A stretch of DNA of 14,924 nucleotides, from contig URZR01000026.1 of assembly GCA_900552425.1 (NCBI GenBank), positions 1-14,924 of the forward strand, given 5' to 3'. The first letter of the stretch is position 1. Every line of letters starts with the position of its first letter. The notes below the pieces were generated by a model that was not told the DNA's origin, ran no database searches, and worked only from the letters and a program-made list of their open reading frames with translations. Shown here piece after piece: positions 14,767 through 14,924 of this stretch. This DNA comes from an uncultured Collinsella sp. Lineage in GTDB: Bacteria; Actinomycetota; Coriobacteriia; Coriobacteriales; Coriobacteriaceae. The position numbers and the translations under genes are program-made.

Positions 14767-14924
14767 ATGGACCAGCGTTCCGTACGCGATATTCTTGCCG
14801 GTAAAACCTACTTTATCCGCACATTCGGCTGCCAGATGAACCAGCACGACTCCGAGCGCGTGAGTGGCTTGCTCGATTCGTATGGCTGTCTTATGGCACT
14901 CGATCCCGAGCATGCCGATATTGT
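14767..14924 (+). CDS. miaB: tRNA-2-methylthio-N6-dimethylallyladenosine synthase MiaB, 5' part
   Basis: The open frame runs off the window end; 52 codons are visible. It begins MDQRSVRDILAGKTYFIRTF and continues GCQMNQHDSERVSGLL, the MiaB form of the MTTase motif with the first [4Fe-4S] ligand Cys22. MiaB is a radical-SAM enzyme that adds a methylthio group to i6A37 of tRNAs reading UNN codons. AGGA at 14754-14757 lies 9 nt before the ATG. The FGCQMN-x-HDSE motif separates it from RimO and MtaB relatives. The gap to spoVS (14702-14766) holds no convincing promoter. Confidence 0.9.
   Translation, partial: MDQRSVRDILAGKTYFIRTFGCQMNQHDSERVSGLLDSYGCLMALDPEHADI

Noticed and set aside
1..14924. 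CRISPR arrays, insertion sequences, prophage genes, tRNA or rRNA genes
   Set aside because: No spaced identical repeats, transposase or integrase motifs, or tRNA/rRNA signatures were seen on either strand.

Overview
This is a GC-rich, gene-dense chromosomal window holding one run of housekeeping genes, all on the + strand. The order is rnj - ftsK - rodZ-like - yajQ - rimO - pgsA - cinA(C) - recA - recX - rny - GHL-type ATPase - spoVS - miaB (cut by the window end). The order resembles the Bacillus subtilis rnjB/spoIIIE/ymfM/pgsA/cinA/recA/rny/ymdB/spoVS/miaB neighbourhood. High GC, RNase J plus RNase Y plus SpoVS, and a CGAAC-N4-GTTCG SOS box together suggest a Coriobacteriia-type actinobacterium such as Collinsella or a relative. 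That taxonomic call is inference from gene content. I see no mobile element, CRISPR array, tRNA or rRNA.

Block 1 (about 1-9335): a leader without a clear promoter, then seven genes spaced from a 1-nt overlap to 26 nt apart. They are RNase J, FtsK, a RodZ-like membrane protein, YajQ, RimO, PgsA and a stand-alone CinA C-terminal (NMN deamidase-type) protein. The block ends at a GC-rich hairpin at 9315-9332. Block 2 (about 9333-11480): a 257-nt intergenic region carries an SOS-type promoter (TTGACC - 17 nt - TATTAT) with a LexA box between the hexamers. It drives recA and recX. Block 3 (about 11415-14924): a 257-nt intergenic region with a TTGACA promoter and two hairpins precedes rny. Rny is followed after one base by an unnamed GHL-type ATPase, then spoVS, then the start of miaB.

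Functionally the window joins mRNA decay (RNase J, RNase Y), chromosome segregation and repair (FtsK, RecA, RecX), cell shape and membrane lipid (RodZ, PgsA), and two radical-SAM methylthiotransferases acting on translation (RimO on ribosomal protein uS12, MiaB on tRNA). The least understood item is the GHL ATPase between rny and spoVS, where B. subtilis has ymdB. Other notable points are the precisely embedded SOS box of recA, the arginine-only, RG-rich cytoplasmic linker of the RodZ-like protein, and a duplicated nine-residue motif in the FtsK linker.
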